This document shows, piece by piece, positions 1 to 8,274 of a stretch of DNA of 64,000 nt (position 1 is its first letter; each line of letters begins with the position of its first letter). The notes beneath the pieces were generated by a model. The model was not told the origin of the DNA. It searched no databases and was given only the letters and a program-made list of their open reading frames with translations. Position numbers and translations under genes: made by a program. This DNA is from Pseudomonadota bacterium (GTDB lineage Bacteria > Pseudomonadota > Gammaproteobacteria > Xanthomonadales > Rhodanobacteraceae): the NCBI GenBank assembly GCA_029561145.1, contig JAKQJM010000128.1, positions 62,001-126,000 on the forward strand, written 5' to 3'.

Positions 1-382
1 TGCCGACGACGACATGGGGCGGATGGACCAGCGAGGCCAGTTGCGGGCGTAGCGGAATACCGCCACACAGGGTCAGCAGCTTGACGTTGGGCACGAAACT
101 CGCGAGCCGGCGAATTTCCTTGCTGACCTGATCGGCGAGCTCGCGTGTCGGGCACAGCACGAGCGCCTGCACGACAGCCAGTGCCGGATCGAGTCGCGCG
201 ATGATGCCGAGCCCGAATGCCGCAGTCTTGCCGCTGCCGGTCGGAGCCTGCGCAATCACGTCCTTCTGGTCGAGCATCGGGGGCAGGCTGAGCGCCTGCA
301 CGGGGGTCATTTCGTTGTAGTCGAGCGCCGACAGCGCGCTGAGCAGCTGCGGATCGAGTGGAAGCGTCGAGAATGCGTTCAT
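1..382 (-). CDS. dbpA: DEAD-box ATP-dependent RNA helicase, DbpA type (3' end outside window)
   Basis: Only the first 127 codons are inside the window; the rest is cut by the left edge. They form the start of RecA-like domain 1 of a DEAD-box helicase: a Q-motif region (MTPVQ, residues 25-29), Walker A (APTGSGKT, 46-53), motif Ia (PTRELA, 78-83) and a GG motif (107-108). The N-terminus (MNAFSTL) and the LTLCGG stretch read like DbpA, an ATP-dependent helicase that acts in large-subunit ribosome assembly through 23S rRNA helix 92. The C-terminal RNA-binding domain that defines DbpA is not visible, so the superfamily is certain and the DbpA assignment is likely. It is divergent from the DUF1993 gene, with about 140 bases between them. 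Confidence 0.88.
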   Translation of the reverse strand, partial: MNAFSTLPLDPQLLSALSALDYNEMTPVQALSLPPMLDQKDVIAQAPTGSGKTAAFGLGIIARLDPALAVVQALVLCPTRELADQVSKEIRRLASFVPNVKLLTLCGGIPLRPQLASLVHPPHVVVG

Positions 383-525
383 GCACCATGATCGCACGTC
401 GACACACCGGATCGACCCGCCCTTGCATGTCGCCGGATTGTCTCCACAGTTGGACGACCCGCGATCCTGCCTCCCGGAAGCGATGTCGCTGGCCCTTTCA
501 TTCCAACCGCATCATGGAGTCAGCA

Positions 526-1032
526 ATGAGCATTTCGATGTACCAGGCTTCCATTCCCGTGTTTGTGCGCGCGCTTGGCAATCTCTCGCATGTCCTCGGC
601 AAGGCTGCCGCCCACGCCGCGCAGCACAAGATCGACCCCGGCGTGCTGCTCGCTGCACGCCTCTACCCGAACATGTTCCCGCTTTCGCGCCAGATCCAGA
701 TCGCCACGGACATGGCCAAGGGAGCGGCGGCGCGCCTCGCCGGTGTCGAGCGTCCGGTCCACGAGGACACAGAAGCCAGTTTCGACGAGATGCAGGCGCG
801 CATCCAGAAGACCATCGACTTCCTCAACTCGATCACGCCCGCACAGGTCGATGGCAGCGAAGAGAAAACCATCACGTTGACGATCGGCGGCACGGAGCGG
901 CAGTTTGCCGGTCAACCCTATCTGCTGCATTTCGCGATCCCGAACGTGTTTTTCCATACTGCGACTGCCTACGACATCCTTCGCCACAACGGTGTCGAAC
1001 TCGGCAAACCGGACTTCATCGGCGCCGCGTAA
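526..1032 (+). CDS. DUF1993 family protein
   Basis: A 168-residue soluble protein that matches the DUF1993 family across its whole length. It has an N-terminal MYQASIPVF helix, a central RLYPNMFPL segment, and a C-terminal stretch ending in LGKPDFIG, the usual end of this family. Members adopt a four-helix, DinB-like fold; no activity is established. No signal peptide or membrane segment is seen. The ATG at 526 has GGAGT five bases upstream; an in-frame ATG at 514 would add four residues. It stands alone between a divergent helicase gene and a convergent small membrane protein gene. Family call is firm, function unknown. Confidence 0.85.
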   Translation: MSISMYQASIPVFVRALGNLSHVLGKAAAHAAQHKIDPGVLLAARLYPNMFPLSRQIQIATDMAKGAAARLAGVERPVHEDTEASFDEMQARIQKTIDFLNSITPAQVDGSEEKTITLTIGGTERQFAGQPYLLHFAIPNVFFHTATAYDILRHNGVELGKPDFIGAA

Positions 1033-1090
1033 GGTCGCGCGCCAGCCGGTCGAACGGATCCGCGGCCCGAATGCTGCGGATTCGCGGATT

Positions 1091-1456
1091 TCAGCGGGCT
1101 GCCAGCAACAAGGGCCAGAGGCTGAGCGCAACCAGGATTGCGATACCGCCAAACATCACCAGCAGTTGCAAGGGCTGCCTGCGCATCTGCTCCCACAAGG
1201 ACGGCACCTTGCCTTCCTGGATCGCCTTCTGATGTTCGGCCTGCGCGACCGCCTTGCGCTCTGCCTGATAGGTCGCCATCAATTCCTTCGCCGGCGCCGC
1301 ATCCTGGTCATTGGCAACCCAGATCGCGCCGGCCGAGATACCCCAGCGATTCGGCTCGGTTTCGTAGAACGCTATTCCATGACTCTCGAGCAGGGCGCGA
1401 ACTTCCTCGACCTCGTCGTCTGGAACGTGGCGCAGATTGAGCAGAAGTACCGCCAT
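1091..1456 (-). CDS. Small DUF6164-like protein with C-terminal membrane anchor
   Basis: A 121-residue protein. Residues 1-50 form a small alpha/beta domain (VLLLNLRHVPDDE, then an LLESHGIAFYET segment) resembling the putative signal-transducing DUF2007/DUF6164 domain. A charged helix follows (about 55-90), and a single hydrophobic segment at about 98-118 ends in LLLAAR. It would be anchored in the inner membrane with the N-terminal domain in the cytoplasm, by inference from the charged helix before the anchor. A conserved NRWGISAGAIWV stretch in the middle is characteristic of the family. Function is unknown. The ATG at 1456 is chosen because the upstream extension has no family-like sequence. 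Confidence 0.75.
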   Translation of the reverse strand: MAVLLLNLRHVPDDEVEEVRALLESHGIAFYETEPNRWGISAGAIWVANDQDAAPAKELMATYQAERKAVAQAEHQKAIQEGKVPSLWEQMRRQPLQLLVMFGGIAILVALSLWPLLLAAR

Positions 1457-1554
1457 GTCGCGTGTTCTCGCAGGATGGAAGGACGCCAAGGCGAGCCTTG
1501 CGCCACAGTGGCGGCGCACGAGTCGCATCTTAAGGGCATTCGGACGAAGTTCGC

Positions 1555-2451
1555 ATGCGTGGCGCAATGAACGGATACTTGCGTTCGATGATTCCGTCCG
1601 ATGCCAGCACGCTGAGACTTCCGCACGGCCCATGGCCCAGCGTGCTCGATTGCCTGTGTGCGCACTTCAGCGCGATTCCGCGTGCCCAATGGCTGGATCG
1701 ATTCGAACGCGGCCGCATCCTCGATCGAAATGGCACGCCTATCGACGCCGATCATGCCTACCGGGAGGGACTGACGGTCCACTATTTTCGCGAAGTCGCC
1801 GACGAAGCGCGCATCCCGTTCGAGGCGCGCATCGTCCACGCCGACAAGGAAATTGTCATCGCGGACAAGCCGCATTTTCTCGCTGTCACGCCCGCAGGCC
1901 GCTTTGTCGAGGAGACCCTGCTGCGTCGCCTGACACGCACGCTGGGCAACGACAATCTGGTGCCGCTGCACCGCATTGATCGCGGAACCGCCGGCCTCGT
2001 GATGTTTTCGGCCAACCCCGCGACGCGGGGTCGCTATCAGGCGCTGTTTCGCGAGCGACGTATCACCAAGGGCTATGAAGCGATCGCTCCGGCGCTGCCC
2101 GAACTCGCTTTTCCGCTTGTGCGCAGGTCGCGCATCGTTCGTGGCGAGCCTTTCTTCGTCATGCAGGAAGTCACCGGACCTGCCAACAGCGAATCGCGAA
2201 TCGACGTGATTGATCGCACCAAGGCCGGTTGGCGCTATGCGCTGCACCCCTTGTCGGGACGAAAGCACCAGTTGCGCGTGCACATGGCCGCCCTGGGCGC
2301 AGCCATCGTCAATGATCCGTTCTACCCGGAGCCGGCTGCGCAGCAGGAAGACGACCACGAGCGTCCACTCAAGCTGCTGGCGCGGGCACTGGCCTTCGAC
2401 GACCCACTCAGTGGCGAACCGCGGCACTTCGAAAGCCGGCTCACGCTTTAG
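1555..2451 (+). CDS. RluA-family pseudouridine synthase
   Basis: A 298-residue protein that isomerises uridine to pseudouridine in RNA. The family-defining catalytic block is LHRIDRGTAGLVMFS, at about residues 141-155, with the nucleophilic Asp in HRIDR. The C-terminal RKHQLRVH segment, which binds RNA in RluA/RluC-type enzymes, is also present. The first 90 residues look like a degenerate S4-type RNA-binding region (WLDRFERGRILDRNG). Target RNA and position cannot be read from the sequence, so no gene symbol is given. Starts at 1555 and 1567 (MNGYLR) are both possible and neither has a strong ribosome binding site. The gene ends 65 bases before the SDR gene. Confidence 0.88.
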   Translation: MRGAMNGYLRSMIPSDASTLRLPHGPWPSVLDCLCAHFSAIPRAQWLDRFERGRILDRNGTPIDADHAYREGLTVHYFREVADEARIPFEARIVHADKEIVIADKPHFLAVTPAGRFVEETLLRRLTRTLGNDNLVPLHRIDRGTAGLVMFSANPATRGRYQALFRERRITKGYEAIAPALPELAFPLVRRSRIVRGEPFFVMQEVTGPANSESRIDVIDRTKAGWRYALHPLSGRKHQLRVHMAALGAAIVNDPFYPEPAAQQEDDHERPLKLLARALAFDDPLSGEPRHFESRLTL

Positions 2452-2516
2452 GGCATTCCTTGTAGAATCGGCGTCTTTGCGCGTCGCTGACTGTCGCACG
2501 CGCCATGGGAGGAAAC

Positions 2517-3287
2517 ATGCGACTCGAAAACGTCAAGGCCATCATCACCGGCGGTGTCTCCGGACTCGGCTTGAGTGTCGCCGAACACGTGGTCGCGCAG
2601 GGCGGCAAGGTCGCCCTGTTTGACGTCAACGATGACAAGGGCGCCCAGGCCGTCGCCGCACTCGGCGCCGACAAGGCTCTCTACCTGCGCACTGACGTCA
2701 CCGACGAAGACGGCGTGCGCACGAATGTCGCCGCCGCCGCGGCCTTCTGCGGGGGACTCAATGTCGTGGTCAGCTGTGCCGGCATCCTGGGTGCCGGACG
2801 CATGCTCGGCCGCGATGGCGCGATGCCGCTGAAGACCTTTGCCACTACCGTGATGGTCAATCTGGTCGGATCGTTCAATGTCGCGAAGGCCGCTGCCGAG
2901 CTGATGCAGAACAACGATCCAGCCGAGGACGGCGAGCGTGGCGTCATCATCAATACCGCCTCGGTCGCCGCTTTCGAAGGGCAGATCGGCCAGGCCGCCT
3001 ATTCGGCGTCGAAGGGCGGCGTCGTCGGCATGACCTTGCCAATGGCGCGTGAACTCGCGCGTTTCGGCATCCGCGTGATGACGATCGCGCCCGGCATTTT
3101 CTGGACTCCGATGGTCGATGGCATGCCGGACAGCGTGCAGGAATCACTCAGCGCGTCGATCCCGTTCCCGTCCCGTCTCGGCACATCGAGGGAGTTTGCC
3201 GAACTCGTCGCGCACATCCTCGGCAATCGCTACCTCAATGGCGAAACGATCCGCCTGGATGGCGCCGTGCGCCTCGCGCCGAAATAG
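2517..3287 (+). CDS. HSD10-like short-chain dehydrogenase (3-hydroxyacyl-CoA dehydrogenase)
   Basis: A 256-residue SDR enzyme. It has the NAD-binding glycine motif TGGVSGLGL near the N-terminus, the NTASVAAFEGQ(I)GQAAYSASKGG block containing catalytic Ser and YxxxK, then MTIAPGIFWTP and the C-terminal NGETIRLDGA. This layout follows type 10 17-beta-HSD / 3-hydroxyacyl-CoA dehydrogenases closely, which oxidise short (often branched) 3-hydroxyacyl-CoAs with NAD+ in fatty-acid or isoleucine breakdown. Start choice: the first in-frame ATG (2505) is followed at once by GGAGGA, which is a ribosome binding site for the ATG at 2517. Substrate preference is inferred from the family. Confidence 0.85.
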   Translation: MRLENVKAIITGGVSGLGLSVAEHVVAQGGKVALFDVNDDKGAQAVAALGADKALYLRTDVTDEDGVRTNVAAAAAFCGGLNVVVSCAGILGAGRMLGRDGAMPLKTFATTVMVNLVGSFNVAKAAAELMQNNDPAEDGERGVIINTASVAAFEGQIGQAAYSASKGGVVGMTLPMARELARFGIRVMTIAPGIFWTPMVDGMPDSVQESLSASIPFPSRLGTSREFAELVAHILGNRYLNGETIRLDGAVRLAPK

Positions 3288-3373
3288 CCGGGATTCTGCA
3301 TTGGAGGTTCGCAGTGTGGCCCCCGAGAACTCCGCTTCATCGAAGCAACCTGCTTTCCGAATGCCCGCTTGAG

Positions 3374-3413
3374 CCCATTCCCCCATCACCAGTTCCCAAT
3401 CCCGGTTCCCAAC
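3374..3413. repeat. ATTCCC-type intergenic repeat before efpL
   Basis: A pyrimidine-rich tract made of imperfect CCATTCCC / GTTCCCAATCCCG units ends directly before the efpL start codon. Related units occur at 3983-4126, 37389-37408, 48473-48503 and 48585-48614. This kind of variable tandem repeat is common in intergenic DNA of Xanthomonas relatives. It lies where the efpL ribosome binding site should be, and no GGAG-like site is visible. Confidence 0.6.
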
Positions 3414-3414
3414 C

Positions 3415-3978
3415 ATGAAAGCATCCGAAGTAAAACGCGGCAACGTTGTCGAACACGAAGGCAAGGTCTATCAGATCCGCGACATCGAACGCAGCTCCGC
3501 GCAGGGTCGCAGCGGCAACGTCACGTTCCGTTTCATCATGTACAGCGTGCCCGGCGGCGTGAAATGCGATCTTTCACTGCGTTCCGAAGACGAGATCAAG
3601 GAAACCGAAGTCAGCCGTCGTGCGGTCAGCTTCTCCTACAAGGATGGCGATGCCTTCGTCTTCATGGACAGCGAGGACTACACCCAGTACACGCTCGACG
3701 CGGATGTCGTCGGCGACGCTGCCGGCTACATCGTCGACGGCATCGAGGGTTGCTACGTGCAGATCATCGACGACGCGCCTGTCGCCGTGCAGTTGCCGCC
3801 ATCGGTCATCCTCGAAGTGATCGATACGGCTCCGGAAATGAAGGGCGCGACCGCAACGAAACGACCCAAGCCGGCCAAGCTCTCGACGGGCATCGAGATC
3901 CAGGTTCCGGAATACGTCCGCACCGGCGAGAAGATCCATGTCAGCACGGTGACCGGGGAGTTCGGCGGCAGGGCCTGA
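3415..3978 (+). CDS. efpL: Elongation factor P-like protein EfpL (YeiP)
   Basis: A 187-residue three-domain EF-P paralogue. Domain I (KOW-like) is residues 1-65, followed by two OB folds. The [14 protein letters not shown] block and the C-terminal [21 protein letters not shown] signature match YeiP/EfpL rather than canonical EF-P. The domain I loop that reaches the ribosomal peptidyl-transferase centre reads QGRSGN, with Arg32 at the tip, where EF-P normally carries a modified Lys. EfpL relieves ribosome stalling at proline-containing and other difficult motifs. The start codon follows the ATTCCC repeat tract directly. Downstream is a large imperfect hairpin. Confidence 0.92.
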   Translation: MKASEVKRGNVVEHEGKVYQIRDIERSSAQGRSGNVTFRFIMYSVPGGVKCDLSLRSEDEIKETEVSRRAVSFSYKDGDAFVFMDSEDYTQYTLDADVVGDAAGYIVDGIEGCYVQIIDDAPVAVQLPPSVILEVIDTAPEMKGATATKRPKPAKLSTGIEIQVPEYVRTGEKIHVSTVTGEFGGRA

Positions 3979-3982
3979 GCGC

Positions 3983-4126
3983 AGGAAGCCGGGAGCGGAG
4001 AATCGGGATGGCGCAAGGTAGCTTTTCGGCAGCGCTGGATTGCCGGTCGGCACGCTTGTTTCGCCTGCGCCTTTTCCATTCCGGATTCTCCGTCAGCCAT
4101 TCCAGGCTCCAACCATTCCAGGCTCC
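3983..4126. repeat. Intergenic inverted repeat and tandem CCATTCCAGGCTCC units
   Basis: Bases 3995-4011 (GGAGAATCGGGATGG core) are nearly complementary to 4078-4093 (CCATTCCGGATTCTCC core), so the RNA could fold into a long hairpin with a loop of about 70 bases. Two perfect direct copies of CCATTCCAGGCTCC follow at 4097-4110 and 4113-4126. The element fills the space between efpL and the convergent Nudix gene. It belongs to the same ATTCCC/GGGAAT sequence group as the other tracts in this window. Confidence 0.6.
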
Positions 4127-4129
4127 GGC

Positions 4130-4690
4130 CTATTCGCTCCGCCAGCGTTCCAGCCAGCGCCGGGCCATGCGTTGCAGCGACGGATCGGCATCGGCATCGG
4201 CGGCGATACCGCCGATATCCCGCCACGCAAGCGCGTGCGATTCCGCACTCACGACATACGCCTCGCTTGCCGTGGCGCGCACGACATAGCGCACGTCGAA
4301 GTGCCAGTGTCCTGGCTCCTCGGCCCGTTCAGGAATCCAGTGGCGATCGAGGTCGAAGATCCGCGACTCGCCTTCGAGACCGGTCAAACCGGATTCTTCC
4401 TCAGCCTCGCGCAGGGCTACACGCGCCAGCTGGATATCCCCATCCGCATGCCCGCCGAGCTGCAGCCATCGGTCGAGCTTGCGGTGATGGGTCAACAGGA
4501 CACGCTGGAGATCAGAGCTGACCAGCCAGGCGGAGGCGGTGAAGTGTCCTTCGAGCCGGGCGCGCGTGAAGGCGAGGCCTGTTCGCTCCGTGGGTTCGTC
4601 CAGCAGGGCTTGAAATTCCGCGATCTTCGCGATTTCGCCAGGCCATGCCCATTGATAGTGCGCCAATGCATCGGCGAGCGTATCGGCCAT
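4130..4690 (-). CDS. Nudix hydrolase
   Basis: A 186-residue Nudix enzyme that would cleave a nucleoside-diphosphate-linked substrate with Mg2+. The Nudix box GX5EX7REUXEEXGU is seen around residues 80-103 as GGHADGD...LREAEEESGL, with the REAEEE catalytic helix intact. Upstream is a beta-strand region with VLLTHHRKLDRWLQLGG, and downstream HWHFDVRYVVRA. No signal peptide is present. The substrate cannot be assigned. The start at 4690 is supported by GGAGGTG six bases upstream; the 17-residue upstream extension has no support. Confidence 0.85.
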   Translation of the reverse strand: MADTLADALAHYQWAWPGEIAKIAEFQALLDEPTERTGLAFTRARLEGHFTASAWLVSSDLQRVLLTHHRKLDRWLQLGGHADGDIQLARVALREAEEESGLTGLEGESRIFDLDRHWIPERAEEPGHWHFDVRYVVRATASEAYVVSAESHALAWRDIGGIAADADADPSLQRMARRWLERWRSE

Positions 4691-4767
4691 CCCCGCACCT
4701 CCCAAAATCCGGCCCTTTGCCTCGACGGCCGCTGCCGACATCGACCGCCTCCCGGCTCGGTCAATGC

Positions 4768-4796
4768 TTGTTTCTGCCGCAGCCTGCGGATAAGGT
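4768..4796 (+). promoter_or_regulatory. Candidate sigma-70 promoter for the APC permease
   Basis: A -35-like TTGTTT (4768-4773) and a weak -10-like TAAGGT (4791-4796) are 17 bases apart. They lie about 110 bases upstream of the permease start, in the gap after the divergent Nudix gene. Based only on spacing and partial consensus. Confidence 0.3.
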
Positions 4797-4904
4797 TACT
4801 CGGTTCACGACGGCAGAATCGACGGCTCGCCCGACTGCCTGACTTCGCCGACAAGGGAAATGAACAGACTCCCGATGCCCGACCTACCACCAGGGGAATG
4901 ATTG

Positions 4905-6470
4905 ATGTCCAGCATACCTAACCGGGGCCTCATGCAGCGCCTGCTTATTCGCAAGACCGTCGAACAGGTGCAGCGCGAGACAGAGAGCAGTCCGCTCAAG
5001 CGGACACTCGGACCATGGAATCTCGTGTTTCTCGGCATCGGCTGCATCATCGGCGCGGGTATCTTCGTGCGCACCGGCAACGCGGCCGCGTTGCACGCGG
5101 GTCCCGCCGTCCTGCTCTCCTTCCTCGTCGCCGGCATCGTCTGCGCCCTGGCCGGACTTTGCTACGCGGAATTGTCCTCGACCCTCCCTGTTTCGGGGTC
5201 GGCTTACACCTACAGCTACACGACAGTCGGCGAATTCGCCGCATGGATCATGGGCGCCCTGCTCCTCCTTGAATACGGACTGGCCGCGTCCGTGGTGGCC
5301 GTGGGCTGGTCCGGCTATGTGGTCAGCCTGCTCGGTGACTACGGGATCGTCATACCGCTCGAACTGACCGGCCCGTCCGGACATCCGATCCTCAGGGATG
5401 GCGTCGCGGTGCTGGCCGCGGACGGCAGTCCGATGACCTCACTGTTCAACCTGCCCGCCTTCCTCATCTGCGTGGCCCTTGGAGCACTGCTCGTATTCGG
5501 CGTCTCCGAGAGCGCCAAGGTCAACAACGTCATCGTTGCGATCAAGATGACCGTCATCGTTGCGTTCATCCTGATCGTCGGCTGGTACGTCATCCAGCAC
5601 ATCGACACGCTCAAGGCCAACTGGGATCCGTTCATTCCCGAAGCGACAGGTGCCGATGGCGAATTCGGCTGGAGCGGCATTTTCCGTGCCGCCTCGATCG
5701 TCTTCTTCGCCTATATCGGCTTCGAGGCCGTGTCGACCGCCGGGCAGGAAGCAAAGAACCCGAAGAAGGACATGCCGATCGGCATCATCGGGTCGCTCGT
5801 GGTTTGCACGATCCTGTACATCCTCGTGTCGATCGTGATGACCCTGGTCGTCAACTACAAGTCACTCAACGTTCCCGATCCGGTGGCTGTCGCAGTCGAT
5901 GCGCTCGGTCCGCAATGGGGCTGGTTCGCGAAGATCATCAAGGCCGGCGCGATCATCGGCCTGACTTCCGTCGTCCTCGTGCTGATGTATGGCCAGACGC
6001 GAATCTTCTACACCATGGCGCGTGACGGACTGCTGCCGAAGATGTTCGCCACCGTGCATCCGAGGTTCCGTACGCCCTGGATCAACACGATCCTCGTTGC
6101 CCTGCTGACGGCTGTTGCCGCCGCGTTCTTCGACATCAATACACTCGGCGACATGACCTCGGTGGGCACCTTGGCCGCCTTCGGAATCGTCTGCCTGTCG
6201 GTCATCTGGCTGCGCACCACGCACCCGGACATTGCGCGTGGCTTTCGTGTTCCGCTGTATCCGATCCTGCCGGCGTTCGGCATCGTCGCCTGTTTTGCGC
6301 TGATCTTCACGGTCGAGACCCGCGTGCTGATCTTCTTCGGCTGGTATGCCCTTGGTGCCATCGCGCTCTACTTCGTCTACGGCATGCGCAACTCGCGGCT
6401 GAACAAGGGCGAAGACCAACTGAGCGGGCCGGAAATGCCGGAATTCAAGGAAGACGCGATCAATCGCTGA
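4905..6470 (+). CDS. APC-superfamily amino acid permease (CAT-like)
   Basis: A 521-residue inner-membrane transporter with about 12 hydrophobic segments. The first helix carries GIGCIIGAGIFVRTG, the substrate-binding unwound-helix motif of APC transporters. The next helices carry AGLCYAELSSTLPVSGSAYTY. Later markers are FFAYIGFEAVSTAGQEAKNPKKDMP and the RIFYTMARDGLLP loop, typical of the cationic amino acid transporter branch (TC 2.A.3.3). Two periplasmic loops of moderate length occur after helices 4 and 6. Substrate is unproven. The ATG at 4905 has AGGGG upstream; a TTG lies directly before it and an ATG at 4932 is an alternative. It converges on rmuC with a perfect inverted repeat between them. 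Confidence 0.85.
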   Translation: MSSIPNRGLMQRLLIRKTVEQVQRETESSPLKRTLGPWNLVFLGIGCIIGAGIFVRTGNAAALHAGPAVLLSFLVAGIVCALAGLCYAELSSTLPVSGSAYTYSYTTVGEFAAWIMGALLLLEYGLAASVVAVGWSGYVVSLLGDYGIVIPLELTGPSGHPILRDGVAVLAADGSPMTSLFNLPAFLICVALGALLVFGVSESAKVNNVIVAIKMTVIVAFILIVGWYVIQHIDTLKANWDPFIPEATGADGEFGWSGIFRAASIVFFAYIGFEAVSTAGQEAKNPKKDMPIGIIGSLVVCTILYILVSIVMTLVVNYKSLNVPDPVAVAVDALGPQWGWFAKIIKAGAIIGLTSVVLVLMYGQTRIFYTMARDGLLPKMFATVHPRFRTPWINTILVALLTAVAAAFFDINTLGDMTSVGTLAAFGIVCLSVIWLRTTHPDIARGFRVPLYPILPAFGIVACFALIFTVETRVLIFFGWYALGAIALYFVYGMRNSRLNKGEDQLSGPEMPEFKEDAINR

Positions 6471-6475
6471 TAGCC

Positions 6476-6528
6476 CTGGCTCCGGCGGACCAGCGGGTTG
6501 CCCTGCGACCCATTCCAGCCGGAGCCAG
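6476..6528. repeat. Perfect 11-bp inverted repeat between convergent genes
   Basis: CTGGCTCCGGC at 6476-6486 is exactly complementary to GCCGGAGCCAG at 6518-6528, with a 31-base loop. It begins six bases after the permease stop codon and lies about 70 bases before the rmuC end. There is no U-rich tract, so it is not a classical intrinsic terminator. It may stabilise the 3' end of the permease mRNA or be a remnant repeat. Confidence 0.55.
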
Positions 6529-6596
6529 CCAGTACCGATGGGTCGCCCTCGTTTCCCGCCGAACCATGGAATCACCTCGGGGAAGAGGAACAAGCC

Positions 6597-8141
6597 CTAA
6601 CGCGCTTGATCGTCCAGCGCACCGGTGGTGTCATTCGAGGGCGGCTCGTCGCCCCCCTCGTCGCCAACCGCTCCTGCGGCGTCGACCAGGCCTCGCGGCA
6701 ATGACTTCTTGGCAGGCGCGCCCATCTCGGCGAGGCTCCGGACCTGCAGGATCACACTGCCCTTGCCGCCCTCGGTCAAGCGACGCAATACGCTCGAATG
6801 GGCGCCCTGCGCCTTGTCGAGTTGCGAACCCAGTGCCTCGAGCTCGTTGACCAGCGAGACGAAATTGTCGTGCAGGTTGGCGGCGCGACGGGCAATCTCG
6901 ATCGCATTGCTGTTGCGGCTTTCGATGCGCCACAGATAGGCAATCGTGCGCAGGGTCGCCAGCAGCGTACTCGGACTGACCAGCGAGATCTTGCGCTCCA
7001 GCGCGTAGCCATAGAGTCCGCCATCCGCCCGCACCGCCTCGATGAAAGCGGCTTCGACCGGCACGAACAGAAGCACGAAATCGAGCGTGCGCATGCCCGG
7101 GATATCGCTGTAGTTCCTGCCGGCGAGTCCATCGATGTGACGACGCAGGGAAGCCAGATGCTCGCGCAGGGCGGCCTGCCGTTCCGCTTCGTCGTCGAGC
7201 GTGACCGATCGCTCCCACGCAAGCAGCGAGACCTTGGCATCGATGACGACATCCTTGTTCTCGGGAAGATGCACGATCACATCGGGGCGCTGACGCGACC
7301 CGTCCGCGCCTTCGAAACTTTCCTGGGTATCGTATTCACGGCCGGCCTGCAGGCCGGAAGCTTCGAGCACGCGTTCAAGGACCATTTCCCCCCAGGCGCC
7401 CTGGGCACGCGAGTCGCCCTTTAGCGCCCGGGTCAGGTTGACTGCATCCTGGCTGATCTGCTGGTTGAGATCCTTCAGCGAGCGGATCTCCTGCACGAGC
7501 ATGCCGCGCTCGCGTTGTTCGTTGGCGTGCGTCTGGGTGACTGCCTCGCGGAACTCCCTGAGCTGCACCTTCAACGGATCAAGCAGGCCACCCAGATGTT
7601 CGGCATTCTGCTCCTTGAAGCGCTCCGCTTTCGCGTCGAGGATCTGGTTGGCCAGATTCTGGAACGATTCGCGGAGGCGCTGTTCGGCCTGGTCGAGCAA
7701 GGCCAGTTTCCCACGCGCCGCCTCGGCTTGTTCGTGCGCGCTCGCCTTGAGCGCGGCGTGCTGACTGGTCAGGATCAGATGTTCGCGGTTGCCGGCATCG
7801 TGCCGGGATTGCAGGTCGGCCAGTTGACGGGCCAGCGAATCGATTTCGGATTTGCGCTCGGCCGCCTGCGCGCCGGCGGCGTGGACGCGTTGCTCAAGCA
7901 TGGCACGCTCGGTCGTGAGCGCCTCGAACTGCCCTTTCAGGTCCGTCCATTGGCGCTCGAAAGCCGCGCGCTGTTCGCGCAGCGTCGAGATCTCGGGTTC
8001 GCGGCGCAAAACCGCGTCGGCTGCCGCCACTTGCGCCCAGCGCCGTGCGAACCAGGCCAGGATCAAGGCACCAACGATCAGGCCGAGGACAAAGATGCCG
8101 GCCGTCAGCACGAAATAGGAGTCAGGCACCAGGTTGTTCAC
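6597..8141 (-). CDS. rmuC: DNA recombination protein RmuC
   Basis: A 514-residue protein. It begins with one membrane segment (about residues 9-32), then a long coiled coil (about 40-200) rich in Gln, Arg and Ala. The conserved RmuC core follows at about 230-450, containing RAQGAWGEMVLERVLEASGL, RPDVIVHLPENKDVVIDAKVSL and FVPVEAAFIEAV. The core has a PD-(D/E)xK nuclease-like fold, and RmuC limits inversions at short inverted repeats in E. coli. The tail after about 470 is low-complexity and acidic. The start is a GTG with no strong ribosome binding site, but no ATG is available nearby. It lies 133 bases downstream of the diguanylate cyclase on the same strand. Confidence 0.92.
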   Translation of the reverse strand: MNNLVPDSYFVLTAGIFVLGLIVGALILAWFARRWAQVAAADAVLRREPEISTLREQRAAFERQWTDLKGQFEALTTERAMLEQRVHAAGAQAAERKSEIDSLARQLADLQSRHDAGNREHLILTSQHAALKASAHEQAEAARGKLALLDQAEQRLRESFQNLANQILDAKAERFKEQNAEHLGGLLDPLKVQLREFREAVTQTHANEQRERGMLVQEIRSLKDLNQQISQDAVNLTRALKGDSRAQGAWGEMVLERVLEASGLQAGREYDTQESFEGADGSRQRPDVIVHLPENKDVVIDAKVSLLAWERSVTLDDEAERQAALREHLASLRRHIDGLAGRNYSDIPGMRTLDFVLLFVPVEAAFIEAVRADGGLYGYALERKISLVSPSTLLATLRTIAYLWRIESRNSNAIEIARRAANLHDNFVSLVNELEALGSQLDKAQGAHSSVLRRLTEGGKGSVILQVRSLAEMGAPAKKSLPRGLVDAAGAVGDEGGDEPPSNDTTGALDDQAR

Positions 8142-8274
8142 CGTGCGAATGGGATCCGGTGATCATCTCAGACCTCGGTCGCAGTGCGCGAGATCGATGC
8201 ATTCCGGTCCGGGAGGGAAGCCAGGCGACTGGTGCTCATGCCGCAGTCGCGCAACCTGTTCCCCGCCGCCCACA

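Noticed and set aside
1372-2499. Open frame of 375 codons on the minus strand opposite the pseudouridine synthase
   Set aside because: The plus-strand protein has an intact RluA catalytic motif; the antisense product is not family-like.
3374-3413. CRISPR-like or phage origin for the ATTCCC tracts
   Set aside because: Units are short and imperfect, with no regular spacers, no cas genes and no integrase nearby.
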